NCBI GenBank assembly: GCA_937146765.1
Contig: CAKZRP010000037.1
Span: 186,001 to 250,000 of the forward strand
Direction of reading: 5' to 3'
Origin: an uncultured Paracoccaceae bacterium
GTDB lineage: Bacteria; Pseudomonadota; Alphaproteobacteria; Rhodobacterales; Rhodobacteraceae
DNA length: 64,000 bases
How positions within the stretch are numbered: the stretch's first letter is position 1; every line of letters starts with the position of its first letter. A model generated the notes under the pieces. The model was not told the DNA's origin, did no database searches, and was given only the letters and a program-made list of their open reading frames with translations. Of this stretch, positions 16,256 to 25,466 are shown piece after piece. The position numbers and the translations under genes were made by a program.

Positions 16256-17143
16256 TCACCCCATGGAGCGCAGGGCCTCGCGGGCGGCGCGGCGCACCGC
16301 GCCGGTGATCTGGCGCAGGGCGGGGGCCATGACCCGGCTCACCTGCCAGTAGAGCGGCGTGTCGAGACGGCTGCCGGGCACCAGTTCCACCAGCGCCCCG
16401 GAGGCCAGTGCCGGACGGGCCAGCACCTCGGGGTTCATGCCCCAGCCCAGCCCCGCCATGGCCGCATCGAGAAACCCCTGTGTCGAGGGCAGGTAATGCG
16501 CGGGCGGGGTGATTCCGCTGCCCAGATGCATCGCCAGCCAGCGCTGCTGCAGCCGGTCCTTGGCGTTGAACACCAGACAGGGGGCCCGGGCAGCCGCCTC
16601 CCGGGTCACCCCCTCGGGGAACCAGCGGCGCAGATAGGCGGGGCTGGTGGTCGCCACATAGTCGAGCCGCCCGAGCGGCACCACATCGCAGCCCGCCACC
16701 GGACGGGCCTCGGCGGTGACGGCGGCGGAGACCACCCCCCGGCGCAGCCAGTCGGTGCTGTGGTCCTGATCGTCCACCACCAGATCAAAAAGCACCCCCT
16801 CGGTCTCCGCCATGGCGGCAACGAACCATTGCGCGAGGCTGTCGGCATTGACCGCCACCTTCAGCCGCGCCGGGGCCTCGGTCTCCGCCAGCGACAGATC
16901 CTGGCTCAGGTGATGTTCCAAGAGCGCCACATCCTCGGCATGTTTGGCGATCCTGAGCCCCGCCTCGGTGCCGCTGCAGGGGCTGGCGCGGCGCACTAGA
17001 GGCGTGCCCACCCGCTCTTCCAGCGCGCGGATGCGCTGCGAGATCGCCGAGGGCGTCACCCCCAGCGCGGCGGCCGCCGCCTCGAAACTGCCAAGTTGCA
17101 GCACGGATGAGAGGGCGGAGAGATGCGCGGGATCAAATCGCAT
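16256..17143 (-). CDS. argP: LysR-family regulator, ArgP/LysG type
   Basis: 295-residue DNA-binding regulator. The N-terminal winged helix-turn-helix is at residues ~5-62 (GSFEAAAAALGVTPSAISQRIRALEERVGTPLV in part); the rest is the LysR effector-binding domain. ALGVTPSAISQRIRALE is characteristic of ArgP (IciA), which senses lysine and arginine. It is divergent from a lysE/argO-type exporter gene with a 153-base gap, the classical arrangement in which ArgP/LysG activates the exporter. The operator is expected in the A+T-rich stretch around 17144-17195 but no clear T-N11-A site could be fixed. Confidence 0.88.
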   Translation of the reverse strand: MRFDPAHLSALSSVLQLGSFEAAAAALGVTPSAISQRIRALEERVGTPLVRRASPCSGTEAGLRIAKHAEDVALLEHHLSQDLSLAETEAPARLKVAVNADSLAQWFVAAMAETEGVLFDLVVDDQDHSTDWLRRGVVSAAVTAEARPVAGCDVVPLGRLDYVATTSPAYLRRWFPEGVTREAAARAPCLVFNAKDRLQQRWLAMHLGSGITPPAHYLPSTQGFLDAAMAGLGWGMNPEVLARPALASGALVELVPGSRLDTPLYWQVSRVMAPALRQITGAVRRAAREALRSMG

Positions 17144-17296
17144 TAGCCAAACTTAATCAGGATGAAGATCTTTAATTGGATTATCGGGATTCGAGCGGTT
17201 AGTCAAAGCCGGACCCCACAGCGCCCAAGCTTAGACCCCCACCTAGACCCCCAGGGCGAGCCCCCCAATGACCGCCACCACGCGAAGGACAGACAG

Positions 17297-17923
17297 ATGA
17301 CCGAAGGCCTGATTTCCCCCGCCTCCCTGACGACGCTGCTGGCGGGCTTTGGACTTGGGTTCAGCCTGATCCTTGCCATCGGCGCGCAGAATGCCTTTGT
17401 GCTGCGCCAGGGGCTGCGCGGCCAGCATGTGCTGGCGATCGTGCTGACCTGCGCGGTCTCGGACGCGGTCTTGATCACCATCGGCGTGACGGGCTTTGGA
17501 AGCCTTGCCGCCGCGCTGCCCTGGTTTGAGGGCGCGATGCGGCTGGGGGGGGTGGCGTTCCTCGGCTGGTACGGGATCAGGGCCCTGCGCGCGGCCTGGA
17601 CCGGGGGGGCGGTGATGGAGACCGGCGACGGCATCCAGACCGCGCTCTGGCCGGCGCTCCTGACCTGTCTCGCCTTCACCTGGCTCAACCCGCATGTCTA
17701 CCTCGACACGGTGGTGCTGCTGGGAGCGATCTCGGCGCAATACGACCCCACCTGGATCTTCGGCCTTGGCGCGGTGCTCGCCTCCTTTACCTTCTTCTTC
17801 GCGCTTGGTTATGGCGCGCGCCTGCTGGCGCCGCTCTTTGCGCGGCCCCGCGCCTGGCAGGTGCTCGACGCCCTCATCGGGGTGGTGATGCTCTCTCTGG
17901 CGGTGAAGCTGGCGCTGATGTGA
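17297..17923 (+). CDS. LysE/ArgO-family amino-acid exporter
   Basis: 208-residue inner-membrane exporter with about six membrane segments. The N-terminal GFGLGFSLILAIGAQNAFVLRQGL carries the LysE motif GAQNAFVLRQG, and FTWLNPHVYLDTVVLLG is the second family signature. It should export basic amino acids (arginine, lysine). Start: ATG at 17297 with AAGGACAGACAG before it; a longer open frame from 17162 is intergenic. Regulated most likely by the divergent ArgP-type gene. Confidence 0.92.
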   Translation: MTEGLISPASLTTLLAGFGLGFSLILAIGAQNAFVLRQGLRGQHVLAIVLTCAVSDAVLITIGVTGFGSLAAALPWFEGAMRLGGVAFLGWYGIRALRAAWTGGAVMETGDGIQTALWPALLTCLAFTWLNPHVYLDTVVLLGAISAQYDPTWIFGLGAVLASFTFFFALGYGARLLAPLFARPRAWQVLDALIGVVMLSLAVKLALM

Positions 17924-18024
17924 GGACCTGCGCAGCCTCTGTGCAAAGATCACGGGCTGTCACAGCGACCCGTCTGTCCTAGGTTTCCTGTCAGACGCAT
18001 CCCGCGTGAGGAAAGGACAGACAG

Positions 18025-18969
18025 ATGAGCTGGAACCCGACGCTAGAGCCGCAATGCCCCGAAGCTGGTGATCTCGACAGTATCGAGACGCTGATCATCC
18101 CGCGCGCCCGCGACCTGGGTGGCTTCGAGGTGCGCCGGGCGTTGCCCGCCCCGCGCCGCCAGATGGTGGGTCCCTTCATCTTCTTCGACCAGATGGGGCC
18201 GGCGGAATTCATCACCGGGGGCGGTATCGACGTGCGCCCGCATCCCCATATCGGTCTCGGCACCGTCACCTACCTCTATCAGGGCGAGTTCGAGCATCGC
18301 GACAGCATCGGCACCCATCAGATGATCTACCCGGGCGAGGTGAACTGGATGATCGCGGGCAAGGGCGTCACCCATTCCGAACGCACCTCCGAAGGCACCC
18401 GCAATTCGGGCCATAACAAGCTTTTCGGGATCCAGACCTGGATCGCCCTGCCGGAAAACAAGGAAGACATCGACCCGGTCTTCGAGCACCACGGCAAGGA
18501 GGCGCTGCCCTTCCTCAAGGGTGAGGGCAAGGAGGTGCGGCTGATCCTCGGCAATGCCTGGGGCGAAAAGGCTCCGGTCACCCTGCTGTCGGAGACCTTC
18601 TATGCCGATGTGATCCTCGAACCGGGGGCCAAGATCCCGATGCCGGACGAGCATGAGGATCGCGGGCTCTATATCACCCAGGGCGCGGTGGAGATCGCCG
18701 GCCAGACCTTCGAGACCGGCCAGATGATGGTCTTCCGCCCCGGCGATGCGATCACCGTCACCGCCGGTCCCAATGGCGCGCGGCTGATGGCGCTGGGGGG
18801 CGAGACCATGGGCGGCCCGCGTCACATCTGGTGGAATTTCGTCGCCTCATCGAAGGAAAAGATCGACGAGGCAAAACGGGCCTGGGCGGCAGGGGACTTT
18901 GCCAACAATCCGCGCTTCCATTTGCCGCCGGGCGATGAGGAGGAGTTCATCCCGCTGCCCGAGCGGTGA
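18025..18969 (+). CDS. Pirin family protein
   Basis: 314-residue cytosolic bicupin. The N-terminal cupin has RPHPHIGLGTVTYLYQGEFEHRDS, with the metal-binding His pair and Glu-His, and VNWMIAGKGVTHSERT; the second cupin follows (~175-280). Bacterial pirins have reported quercetinase activity or act as redox-linked regulators; the role here is not known. Good ribosome site GAGGAAAGGACAG. No operon partners: 101 bases after lysE and far from the next gene. Confidence 0.93.
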   Translation: MSWNPTLEPQCPEAGDLDSIETLIIPRARDLGGFEVRRALPAPRRQMVGPFIFFDQMGPAEFITGGGIDVRPHPHIGLGTVTYLYQGEFEHRDSIGTHQMIYPGEVNWMIAGKGVTHSERTSEGTRNSGHNKLFGIQTWIALPENKEDIDPVFEHHGKEALPFLKGEGKEVRLILGNAWGEKAPVTLLSETFYADVILEPGAKIPMPDEHEDRGLYITQGAVEIAGQTFETGQMMVFRPGDAITVTAGPNGARLMALGGETMGGPRHIWWNFVASSKEKIDEAKRAWAAGDFANNPRFHLPPGDEEEFIPLPER

Positions 18970-19203
18970 TCTCGCAGCCAAGACCGGGAGGACAGCGGCA
19001 AATTGATAGTGCGGGCGGGCGAGGGGACACTCTCGCCCGTGCCTGCCGTGATGCCGTGGTGATCTGAGCTTTGCCCGGGTGCACACAGGCCCATTACGGC
19101 ATTCGCGGCGGACAACCGGCGCGCCCTCACATCGCGTTTCAACGGCAGATGCACCAATCCCCGCGCCCGGCACAGGCCAGGGCCGCAGGCGGTGCAGGGA
19201 GCC

Positions 19204-19344
19204 TCAGATGCGGCGGTCGGGGCCGGTCTGCGGCTGGCGCTTGCGGGCAATCACCCGCTGCGCCTGGCGACGGGGGGAGGCGACATGGAACAGACCAAGG
19301 TGCAGCGCAGCGATCAGGGCAAGGGCGGCAAGGGTCAGGATCAT
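19204..19344 (-). CDS. Short membrane protein (46 residues)
   Basis: Begins MILTLAALALIAALHLGLFH, a single hydrophobic membrane helix, followed by a strongly basic tail of ~25 residues ending RKRQPQTGPDRRI. Stop TGA at 19204. An AGAGGA element lies about 11 bases before the ATG, and TTGCAC (16-base gap) TATGTT further upstream could be its promoter. The order helix then Arg/Lys-rich tail predicts a periplasmic or buried N-terminus and cytosolic C-terminus. It sits alone in a 535-base gap between pirin and the DMT exporter. I do not recognise the family; the case rests on composition and signals only. Confidence 0.5.
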   Translation of the reverse strand: MILTLAALALIAALHLGLFHVASPRRQAQRVIARKRQPQTGPDRRI

Positions 19345-19504
19345 GGCGGAGGTCGTCCTCTGTTCAAACTCTCTGACTCACAACATAGGCGTGGCAAACC
19401 CATGTGCAAGAGCAATATGTACCCATGACGCGGGGGCAAATCCGGTACAATATTTCACAGGTGAAGGGTTGTCACACCCGGACCTTCGGTGTCATCTCAG
19501 CGAT

Positions 19505-20425
19505 ATGACCGAGACCAGCCTTGCGCCCGACCAATCCGCTCCGCCCCTGCGCGGCATCTTCTGGATGCTGGTGACCGGGCTCAACTTCGTGGCGGTGACG
19601 GCGCTGGTGAAATACATGGGGCCGCGCATCCCCCCCGCCGAAAGCGCCTTTCTGCGCTATCTTCTGGGGTTGGTCTTCCTGCTGCCGATGATCGGTGCCC
19701 TGCGCGCGGCAGAGTGGAACCGGCGGCTGGTGGCCGCCTTTGGCCTGCGCGGCGCGGTGCACAGCCTCGGCGTCATCATGTGGTTCTTCGCCATGACCCA
19801 GATCCCGCTCGCCGAGGTTACCGCCATGGGCTATCTGGCGCCGATCTATGTGACGATCGGCGCGGCCCTGTTCCTGGGCGAGCGGCTGGCCCTGCGCCGC
19901 ATCGCCGCGGTGGCGGTGGCGCTGATCGGGGTGGTGGTGATTCTGCGCCCCGGCTTTCGCGAGGTGTCTCCCGGCCATCTGGCGATGCTGGTGACCGGTC
20001 TCTCCTTCGGCATTTCCTACCTGATGGCGAAATCCCTGGTGGGGCGCACCAATCCCACCGTGGTGGTGGCCATGCTCTCAGTCTTTGTGACCCTCGGCCT
20101 GGCGCCCATGGCGCTGGCAAACTGGGTGGCACCGACCCTGCATGAACTCGTGATCCTCTTTGCGGTGGCCTGCTTTGCCACCGCAGGGCATTACACCATG
20201 TCGATGGCCTTTGCCGCCGCGCCGCTGACGGTGACCCAGCCGGTGACCTTCCTGCAACTGATCTGGTCCACCCTCCTTGGTGTCGTCTTCTTTGCCGAAG
20301 GGGTGGATCTCTGGGTGGTGCTCGGCGGCGGCATGATCCTCGGTGCGGTCAGTTTCATCACCTGGCGCGAGGCGGTGCTGAAACGCCGCAGCATCACCCC
20401 TGCCGCCCCGGCGATGAAATCCTGA
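19505..20425 (+). CDS. DMT-superfamily transporter (EamA domains)
   Basis: 306-residue inner-membrane protein with ten predicted membrane segments in two EamA repeats. LAEVTAMGYLAPIYVTIGAALFLGERLALRRIAAVAVALIGVVVI in parts marks the end of repeat 1 and FLQLIWSTLLGVVFFAEGVDLWVVLGGGMILG the end of repeat 2. Members export amino acids or other metabolites (RhtA, RibN, S-adenosylmethionine types); substrate unknown. ATG at 19505 was chosen; the open frame reaches back to 19079 but those codons are not family-like. Confidence 0.9.
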   Translation: MTETSLAPDQSAPPLRGIFWMLVTGLNFVAVTALVKYMGPRIPPAESAFLRYLLGLVFLLPMIGALRAAEWNRRLVAAFGLRGAVHSLGVIMWFFAMTQIPLAEVTAMGYLAPIYVTIGAALFLGERLALRRIAAVAVALIGVVVILRPGFREVSPGHLAMLVTGLSFGISYLMAKSLVGRTNPTVVVAMLSVFVTLGLAPMALANWVAPTLHELVILFAVACFATAGHYTMSMAFAAAPLTVTQPVTFLQLIWSTLLGVVFFAEGVDLWVVLGGGMILGAVSFITWREAVLKRRSITPAAPAMKS

Positions 20426-20514
20426 GCGTCCAGCGCCGCGCCCGGCCTGTCGTTTTTCTTTTACATTTCTGTCATACGCTGCGCCGAGAAGAAGCGAATT
20501 TCTCTTGGGGCAGC

Positions 20515-21627
20515 ATGGTTTGGCAGGTGCACAGATGGCAGATCACCGGCCTCGCCGCGCTTTGCCTTGCCGCTTTGGCCTTGCCAAGACCGGCGGCGGC
20601 AGGCCTTGAAATCTGCAATGACACCGCGGCCGTGCAGACCCTGGCGCTGGGCTACAAGGGCACGGCGGGCTGGACCTCCGAAGGATGGTGGACCCTTGCG
20701 GCCGACAGCTGCGCGCAGGTGGTGACGTCGCCGCTGTCGCAGCGGTTCTATTACCTGCGGGTGGAGACGGAGGGCTGGCACTTTCACGATGACAAGCTGT
20801 CCTTCTGCGTCAGCGATGGCGGCGCCTTCACCATCGACGGTGACGCAAGCTGTGCCCCGCGCGGTTTTCGGCAAGAGGATTTCGCCCGCATCGATACCGG
20901 GCCTAAGGCGCAGCACCATGTGCACGCCCTTAGTACCAATCTCACGCCCACCGCTACCGAACCCGCCGTGCGCGCGGGCAGCCAGCCGCAGGTGCTGGGG
21001 CCCGCGGTCTACCAGACCTGCCGCGATCCCGGCGCTCCCCATGTCAGCTTCTGCACCTTTATCGGGGCCGGGCGACGGTTCCTTGTCTATGACGATGGCC
21101 GCACCCCGGCGCGGCTCTGGCAGCAGCTGCACAGCCTGCCGCAGGGGCGACGCTTCACCCTCACCGGTTACCGCGAGGATCTCTATGACACCACCTCTGA
21201 ACTGGTCCTGCATGATCTGATGATGGAGCCGTTGGGCCGCCCCGACCGGTTGCTGGACCTGCTGCAGGGGCAGTGGCAATCGGCGGATGATCCCGACGAC
21301 CGGTTCAGCGTCCAGGGGGCGGAGCGGGTCAACAGCTATGCCGGAGCGGACACCACGGTGGAATACCTCAGCATCCGGTCCAGCTGCGCCTTTTCGCCGG
21401 GGCGGCGCTCCCGGTCGCTGGATCCGGCGGGGCAACTGACGGCGAACCAGGGGGAGGGCAAGGGAACGGACAAGGAAGCCAGGCTGGGGCAGGGCCCCTA
21501 TCTCTCCACCTGGGACAACGCCGGCGGCACCGGCCTGTGTTACCGGATCCTCCGGATTTCCGAACAAGACCTGGCGCTGGTCTACCTTGGCACCGGCAGT
21601 ACGCTGACCTATCGCCGGGTGGACTGA
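20515..21627 (+). CDS. Secreted DUF1036-domain protein
   Basis: 370-residue protein with a signal peptide (WQITGLAALCLAALALPRPAAA, cleavage after AAA) and an N-terminal DUF1036 domain at ~31-125: LEICNDTAAVQTLALGYKG, WTSEGWWTLAADSCAQVV and FYYLRVETEGW are typical. The C-terminal ~240 residues include a region (~205-370) that reads like a lipocalin-like or small OB/beta module (RFTLTGYREDLYDTTSELVLHD; LLQGQWQSADDPDDRF) of unknown role. Cysteines are frequent, suggesting disulfides in the periplasm. Function unknown. Confidence 0.75.
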   Translation: MVWQVHRWQITGLAALCLAALALPRPAAAGLEICNDTAAVQTLALGYKGTAGWTSEGWWTLAADSCAQVVTSPLSQRFYYLRVETEGWHFHDDKLSFCVSDGGAFTIDGDASCAPRGFRQEDFARIDTGPKAQHHVHALSTNLTPTATEPAVRAGSQPQVLGPAVYQTCRDPGAPHVSFCTFIGAGRRFLVYDDGRTPARLWQQLHSLPQGRRFTLTGYREDLYDTTSELVLHDLMMEPLGRPDRLLDLLQGQWQSADDPDDRFSVQGAERVNSYAGADTTVEYLSIRSSCAFSPGRRSRSLDPAGQLTANQGEGKGTDKEARLGQGPYLSTWDNAGGTGLCYRILRISEQDLALVYLGTGSTLTYRRVD

Positions 21628-21648
21628 CCGCGCCGGGGGAGGATGCGC

Positions 21649-22242
21649 TCAGACCGTCGCCAGCGCCCGCGAGGTGACCAGATCCACCACCCGATGGGCG
21701 GCCTGACGCGCAGCGGCGCTGTCCAGTGGCCCGTCCGATTGCGCCGCCTGCAGCCAAACGCCATCCATATAGCTCTGCAGGGCCTGGCGCGCGGTCTCCA
21801 CCTGGTCGCAGGGCAGGATCAGCCCCAGTTCGGCGATGAAATGGCTCTTCACCCGCGCCCGGTTGATTCGGTGCAGCCGCGCCAGCGTCGGCGAATAGGG
21901 CGCATTGGCCCAGAACTGCATCCAGATGCTGCACTGCGGCACGGTGTAAAGCGAATCTGCAAAGTTGGCATCCATCACCGCATAGAGCCGGTCGCGTGGT
22001 GATTTTGCCTTGGCGTAGCCCTCGACCATGGCCATCTGCAGCTTGCGCAGCAGATGTCGCATTGTCGCTTCCATCAGCCCTTCCTTGGAGCCGAAGTAAT
22101 AGCTGATCGAGGCCGCCGACGCGCCGGCCTCGCGGGCGATTTCAGCCATGGTAACAGCGCCATAGCCCCGTTTGTGAACGGTGACGATGGTGGCTTCGAT
22201 CATTTCCTCGTTGCGGATGTCGCGAATTTTCTTGCGTGCCAT
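21649..22242 (-). CDS. betI: BetI-type TetR repressor of the choline operon
   Basis: 197-residue TetR-family regulator. The N-terminal helix-turn-helix (residues ~10-56) contains GAVTMAEIAREAGASAASISYYF, and SKEGLMEATMRHLL is typical of BetI, as is QCSIWMQFWANAPY in the ligand domain. BetI represses bet genes and releases DNA when choline is present. The ATG at 22242 gives the standard length; codons upstream to 22317 overlap the operator. Divergent from the transporter-betB-betA operon across 194 bases. Confidence 0.93.
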   Translation of the reverse strand: MARKKIRDIRNEEMIEATIVTVHKRGYGAVTMAEIAREAGASAASISYYFGSKEGLMEATMRHLLRKLQMAMVEGYAKAKSPRDRLYAVMDANFADSLYTVPQCSIWMQFWANAPYSPTLARLHRINRARVKSHFIAELGLILPCDQVETARQALQSYMDGVWLQAAQSDGPLDSAAARQAAHRVVDLVTSRALATV

Positions 22243-22301
22243 GAAAAGAGACTGCGTCAGCCGAGAACAAGTTTCAATATTCCAGTTGGAAAAACCAAAA
22301 C

Positions 22302-22317
22302 TTGAACGGCCATTCAA
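22302..22317. promoter_or_regulatory. Probable BetI operator
   Basis: TTGAACGGCCATTCAA: a 16-base palindrome with 14 matching positions, centred between the divergent betI and transporter genes in the only A+T-rich part of the gap. It resembles the known BetI target core (GGACGTTCAA) of enterobacteria. Assignment is by position and symmetry. Confidence 0.6.
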
Positions 22318-22436
22318 AATTTGTTTAGCTTACCTCGACCCCGCCCACGACGGTGGGGCCGCTAAACAACAATAACATCCCTCTGCCGGTGCGCCAGTAT
22401 GCGCACCTGCGACCTTTTCACTGGGAGGTGAAACGA

Positions 22437-23645
22437 ATGACAATCCTGATCTCCGCGGGGATCCTGCTGGCCTTTGCGCTGGTGGTTTTCTGCGTCATCA
22501 AGTGGTGGAACCTGGAGGTGGTCGGCGTGACGCCGGTGCATCTGTTTACCTTCATCGCGATCCTGTTCACATCCGGCCTCGACGTGGGGCTGGTGATGTT
22601 CCCGCTGGCCTGGGACTTCCCGCTTTATGCCAATGTCGAAGAAAACCCGGCCTATGGGTTCACCAATCCGTTGGCACTGGAATTCGGGTTCTGGGGCTTC
22701 CTGATCTGGGGCTTCTATTTCCTCACCACCTTCTACTTCTGCGTAATCGAGCCGAAGGTGAAGTTCTTCGAGATTCCGCTGGTGAAGTGGATCAACAATA
22801 TCGTCATCATCGGCACCTGCGCCTTTACCGGCGCGCTGTTCCTGATCTACCTGCCCTATTACGCCACCTTCATGGGCGACGGCGAGACGGTGATCCCGGC
22901 CTTCTATGTCATCACCTTCCTGGTGATCCTGTTTGCGGCCTTTTCCTCGACCGACATCAAATACGTGCGCATCCTCTCGGTCAGCTCAACCGCGATCTTT
23001 GCCGCGCTGATCCTCGGCATGTGGGCCTATTCCGGCATGGGGCTGGGTGCTTTTGCCGAGACCGCCTCCAATGTCGGTGGCTATTTCGCCAATATCCACA
23101 AGTTCATCCTGCCGCTGACCGACTATCACGAATTCTACCTGTTCTGGTGGTTCGCCTGGTCGATCATGATCGGTCAGTTCACCTCGCGCTTTGTTGGCGG
23201 CCTGAAGACCTGGCAGGTGCTGGCCGCGCTGTTGGTGTTCCCCTCGATCCCGCTCGGGGTGTGGTTCTCGGTGCTCTACTACTACCACCTGAACGAGATC
23301 GCGACGACGACCTTCATCAACGTCTCCATGGTCGCGGTGGGCATCATCTTCGTGATCAACTCCTTTGACTCGCTGATCCGCCTTTACACCGACAACCTGA
23401 ACCTGACGGTGAAACGCTTCGGCACCCTGCCTTATGTGTTTGGCAATGCGCTGGTGCTCTTCGGCCTCACCGTCGCCTTCCAGAGCCAGTGGCTGCAGAT
23501 CCAGTGGATCGGTGCGGTGGTGATCGGCCTCTATGTCGCCTGCCTGACCTATATCGTGATGTTCAAACGGGCCGAGGTCATGGCCATCGACGCCAGCCCG
23601 GAAGAGAACACTCTCGATTTCGGCCGCATCGGAGGCGTGCACTAA
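22437..23645 (+). CDS. Compact BCCT-like choline/betaine transporter
   Basis: 402-residue inner-membrane protein with about 11 membrane segments. It lies between betI and betB and matches the BCCT (betaine-choline-carnitine) fold in two key places: the aromatic substrate box WWFAW at residues 237-241, within [16 protein letters not shown], and a glycine-rich helix with GLDVG at 47-51 in the position of the usual GMGIG/GMGID. It lacks the long N- and C-terminal tails of classical BetT/BetP (500-700 residues), which act as osmotic sensors. Likely Na+- or H+-driven choline uptake. Ribosome site GGGAGGTGAAACGA fixes the start. Confidence 0.75.
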   Translation: MTILISAGILLAFALVVFCVIKWWNLEVVGVTPVHLFTFIAILFTSGLDVGLVMFPLAWDFPLYANVEENPAYGFTNPLALEFGFWGFLIWGFYFLTTFYFCVIEPKVKFFEIPLVKWINNIVIIGTCAFTGALFLIYLPYYATFMGDGETVIPAFYVITFLVILFAAFSSTDIKYVRILSVSSTAIFAALILGMWAYSGMGLGAFAETASNVGGYFANIHKFILPLTDYHEFYLFWWFAWSIMIGQFTSRFVGGLKTWQVLAALLVFPSIPLGVWFSVLYYYHLNEIATTTFINVSMVAVGIIFVINSFDSLIRLYTDNLNLTVKRFGTLPYVFGNALVLFGLTVAFQSQWLQIQWIGAVVIGLYVACLTYIVMFKRAEVMAIDASPEENTLDFGRIGGVH

Positions 23646-23655
23646 ACGCAACCCC

Positions 23656-23692
23656 GGTATCGCCCCGCTTGGACCAGGGCAGGGGCGATACC
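23656..23692. repeat. 11-bp hairpin between the BCCT gene and betB
   Basis: GGTATCGCCCC (23656-23666), 15-base loop, GGGGCGATACC (23682-23692), perfect pairing, no U-run after it. Starts 11 bases after the transporter stop, inside the presumed operon; may slow decay or partly terminate. Confidence 0.7.
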
Positions 23693-23875
23693 ACCTCGGG
23701 ACCTTCCGACCCATTCACGACAGACGCCGCCTTCTGCCCTGCGCCTGTCCTGCATGTGCCGGTCTCCGAAACACCGCACAGCTCTGCCGATCCGCGTTGC
23801 GAGCGGCAGAGAGTCCACACCGCCCCGCGCCCGCGCGGGCACCACGCTGACCCCGAGAAGGAAAGAGGCGAGAGA

Positions 23876-25336
23876 ATGACACATCCGGCCCAGCCCAAAG
23901 CCAGCCATTTCATCAATGGTCAATATGTCGAGGACACCTCCGGCACCCCGATCCCGGTGATCTACCCGGCCACCGGCGAGCAGATCGCCGTGGTCTATGC
24001 CGCCACCCCCGCCATCGTCGAACAGGCCCTCGCCGGCGCGGCCGCAGCCCAGAAGGAATGGGCGACATGGACCGGCACCGAGCGCGGCCGGGTGCTGCGC
24101 CGCGCGGCGGATATCATCCGTGAGCGCAATCACGAGCTTTCGGTGCTTGAGACCTATGATACGGGCAAGCCCTTGCAGGAAACGCTGGTGGCCGATGCCA
24201 CCTCCGGCGCCGATGCGCTGGAATACTTCGGCGGTCTTGCCGGCAGCCTCACCGGCGAGCATATCCCGATGGGCGAGAACTGGGTCTATACGATCCGCGA
24301 ACCCCTTGGCCTCTGCGTCGGCATCGGCGCCTGGAACTACCCCACCCAGATCGCCTGCTGGAAGGGGGCCCCGGCGCTGGCCTGCGGCAACTCCATGGTG
24401 TTCAAACCCTCCGAGACCACGCCGCTCTGCGCGCTGAAAGTGGCCGAGATCCTGTTTGAGGCCGGCGCGCCCGCCGGGCTTTACAACGTGGTGCAGGGCA
24501 TGGGCGAAGTGGGCGGTGCGCTGGTCACCGATCCGCGCGTCGCCAAGGTCTCGCTCACCGGCTCGGTGCCCACCGGCAAGAAGGTCTATGCCGCCGCCGC
24601 TGCGGGCATGAAGCATGTGACGATGGAACTAGGCGGCAAATCGCCCCTGATCATCTTTGACGATGCGGATCTGGAAAGCGCGATCTCCGGCGCCATCAAC
24701 GGCAACTTCTATTCCTCGGGGCAGGTCTGCTCCAACGGCACCCGGGTCTTTGTGCAAAAGGGCATCAAGGAGAAGTTCCTGGCCCGGCTGGCGGAACGTG
24801 TCAAAGCGGGCGCGGTGCTGGGCGATCCGCAGGACGAGGCGGTGAACTTCGGCCCGATGGTGTCGGAAAACCAGATGAACATCGTGCTCGGCTATCTTGA
24901 AAAAGGTCAGGCCGAGGGCGCGCGCCTGGTCTGCGGCGGCAAGCGGGCGGCACGGGACGGGTTCTTTGTCGAGCCCACCGTCTTTGCCGATGTCACCGAC
25001 GAGATGACCATCGCGCGCGAAGAGATCTTTGGCCCGGTGATGGCAGTGCTGGATTTCGACACCGAGGAAGAGGCGATCGCCCGCGCCAATGGCACCGAAT
25101 TCGGTCTTTCCGCCGGGGTCTTTACCCGCGATTTCGCCCGTGCGCATCGGGTGATCGGCCAGCTGGAGGCGGGGAGCTGCTTCATCAACTCCTACAATGA
25201 CGCGCCGGTTGAGGCGCCCTTTGGCGGGGTGAAAGCCTCCGGCGTGGGGCGCGAGAACTCCAAGGAAGCGATCAAACACTACAGCCAGGTCAAATCGGTT
25301 TTCGTGCGCATGGGCGACTGCGAAGCCGCCTTCTGA
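23876..25336 (+). CDS. betB: Betaine aldehyde dehydrogenase
   Basis: 486-residue cytosolic NAD+-dependent aldehyde dehydrogenase that makes glycine betaine from betaine aldehyde. The catalytic Cys is C285 in [13 protein letters not shown] and the general base E251 in MELGGKSP; the cofactor-binding [12 protein letters not shown] (GSxxxG) is at ~225. Length and motifs fit BetB closely. ATG at 23876 follows a GGAAAGAGGCGAG ribosome site. It is the third gene of the bet locus, 230 bases after the transporter and 130 bases before betA, with hairpins in both gaps. Confidence 0.96.
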   Translation: MTHPAQPKASHFINGQYVEDTSGTPIPVIYPATGEQIAVVYAATPAIVEQALAGAAAAQKEWATWTGTERGRVLRRAADIIRERNHELSVLETYDTGKPLQETLVADATSGADALEYFGGLAGSLTGEHIPMGENWVYTIREPLGLCVGIGAWNYPTQIACWKGAPALACGNSMVFKPSETTPLCALKVAEILFEAGAPAGLYNVVQGMGEVGGALVTDPRVAKVSLTGSVPTGKKVYAAAAAGMKHVTMELGGKSPLIIFDDADLESAISGAINGNFYSSGQVCSNGTRVFVQKGIKEKFLARLAERVKAGAVLGDPQDEAVNFGPMVSENQMNIVLGYLEKGQAEGARLVCGGKRAARDGFFVEPTVFADVTDEMTIAREEIFGPVMAVLDFDTEEEAIARANGTEFGLSAGVFTRDFARAHRVIGQLEAGSCFINSYNDAPVEAPFGGVKASGVGRENSKEAIKHYSQVKSVFVRMGDCEAAF

Positions 25337-25346
25337 CCTTGTAAAT

Positions 25347-25395
25347 CGTCCCTTCGGACGACGCCCACCCACCCACCCCGTCGTCCGAAGGGACG
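25347..25395. repeat. 16-bp perfect hairpin between betB and betA
   Basis: CGTCCCTTCGGACGAC (25347-25362), 17-base C/A-rich loop with CCCA repeats, GTCGTCCGAAGGGACG (25380-25395). No U-run follows, so it is more likely an RNA-processing or stability element than a full terminator. Confidence 0.85.
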
Positions 25396-25466
25396 AGGGG
25401 GCGCGGAGACGTTTTGCCTGATGATCCCCAGCCCTGCGCCGGATCTGAGACTGGAGAAGACCTGTG

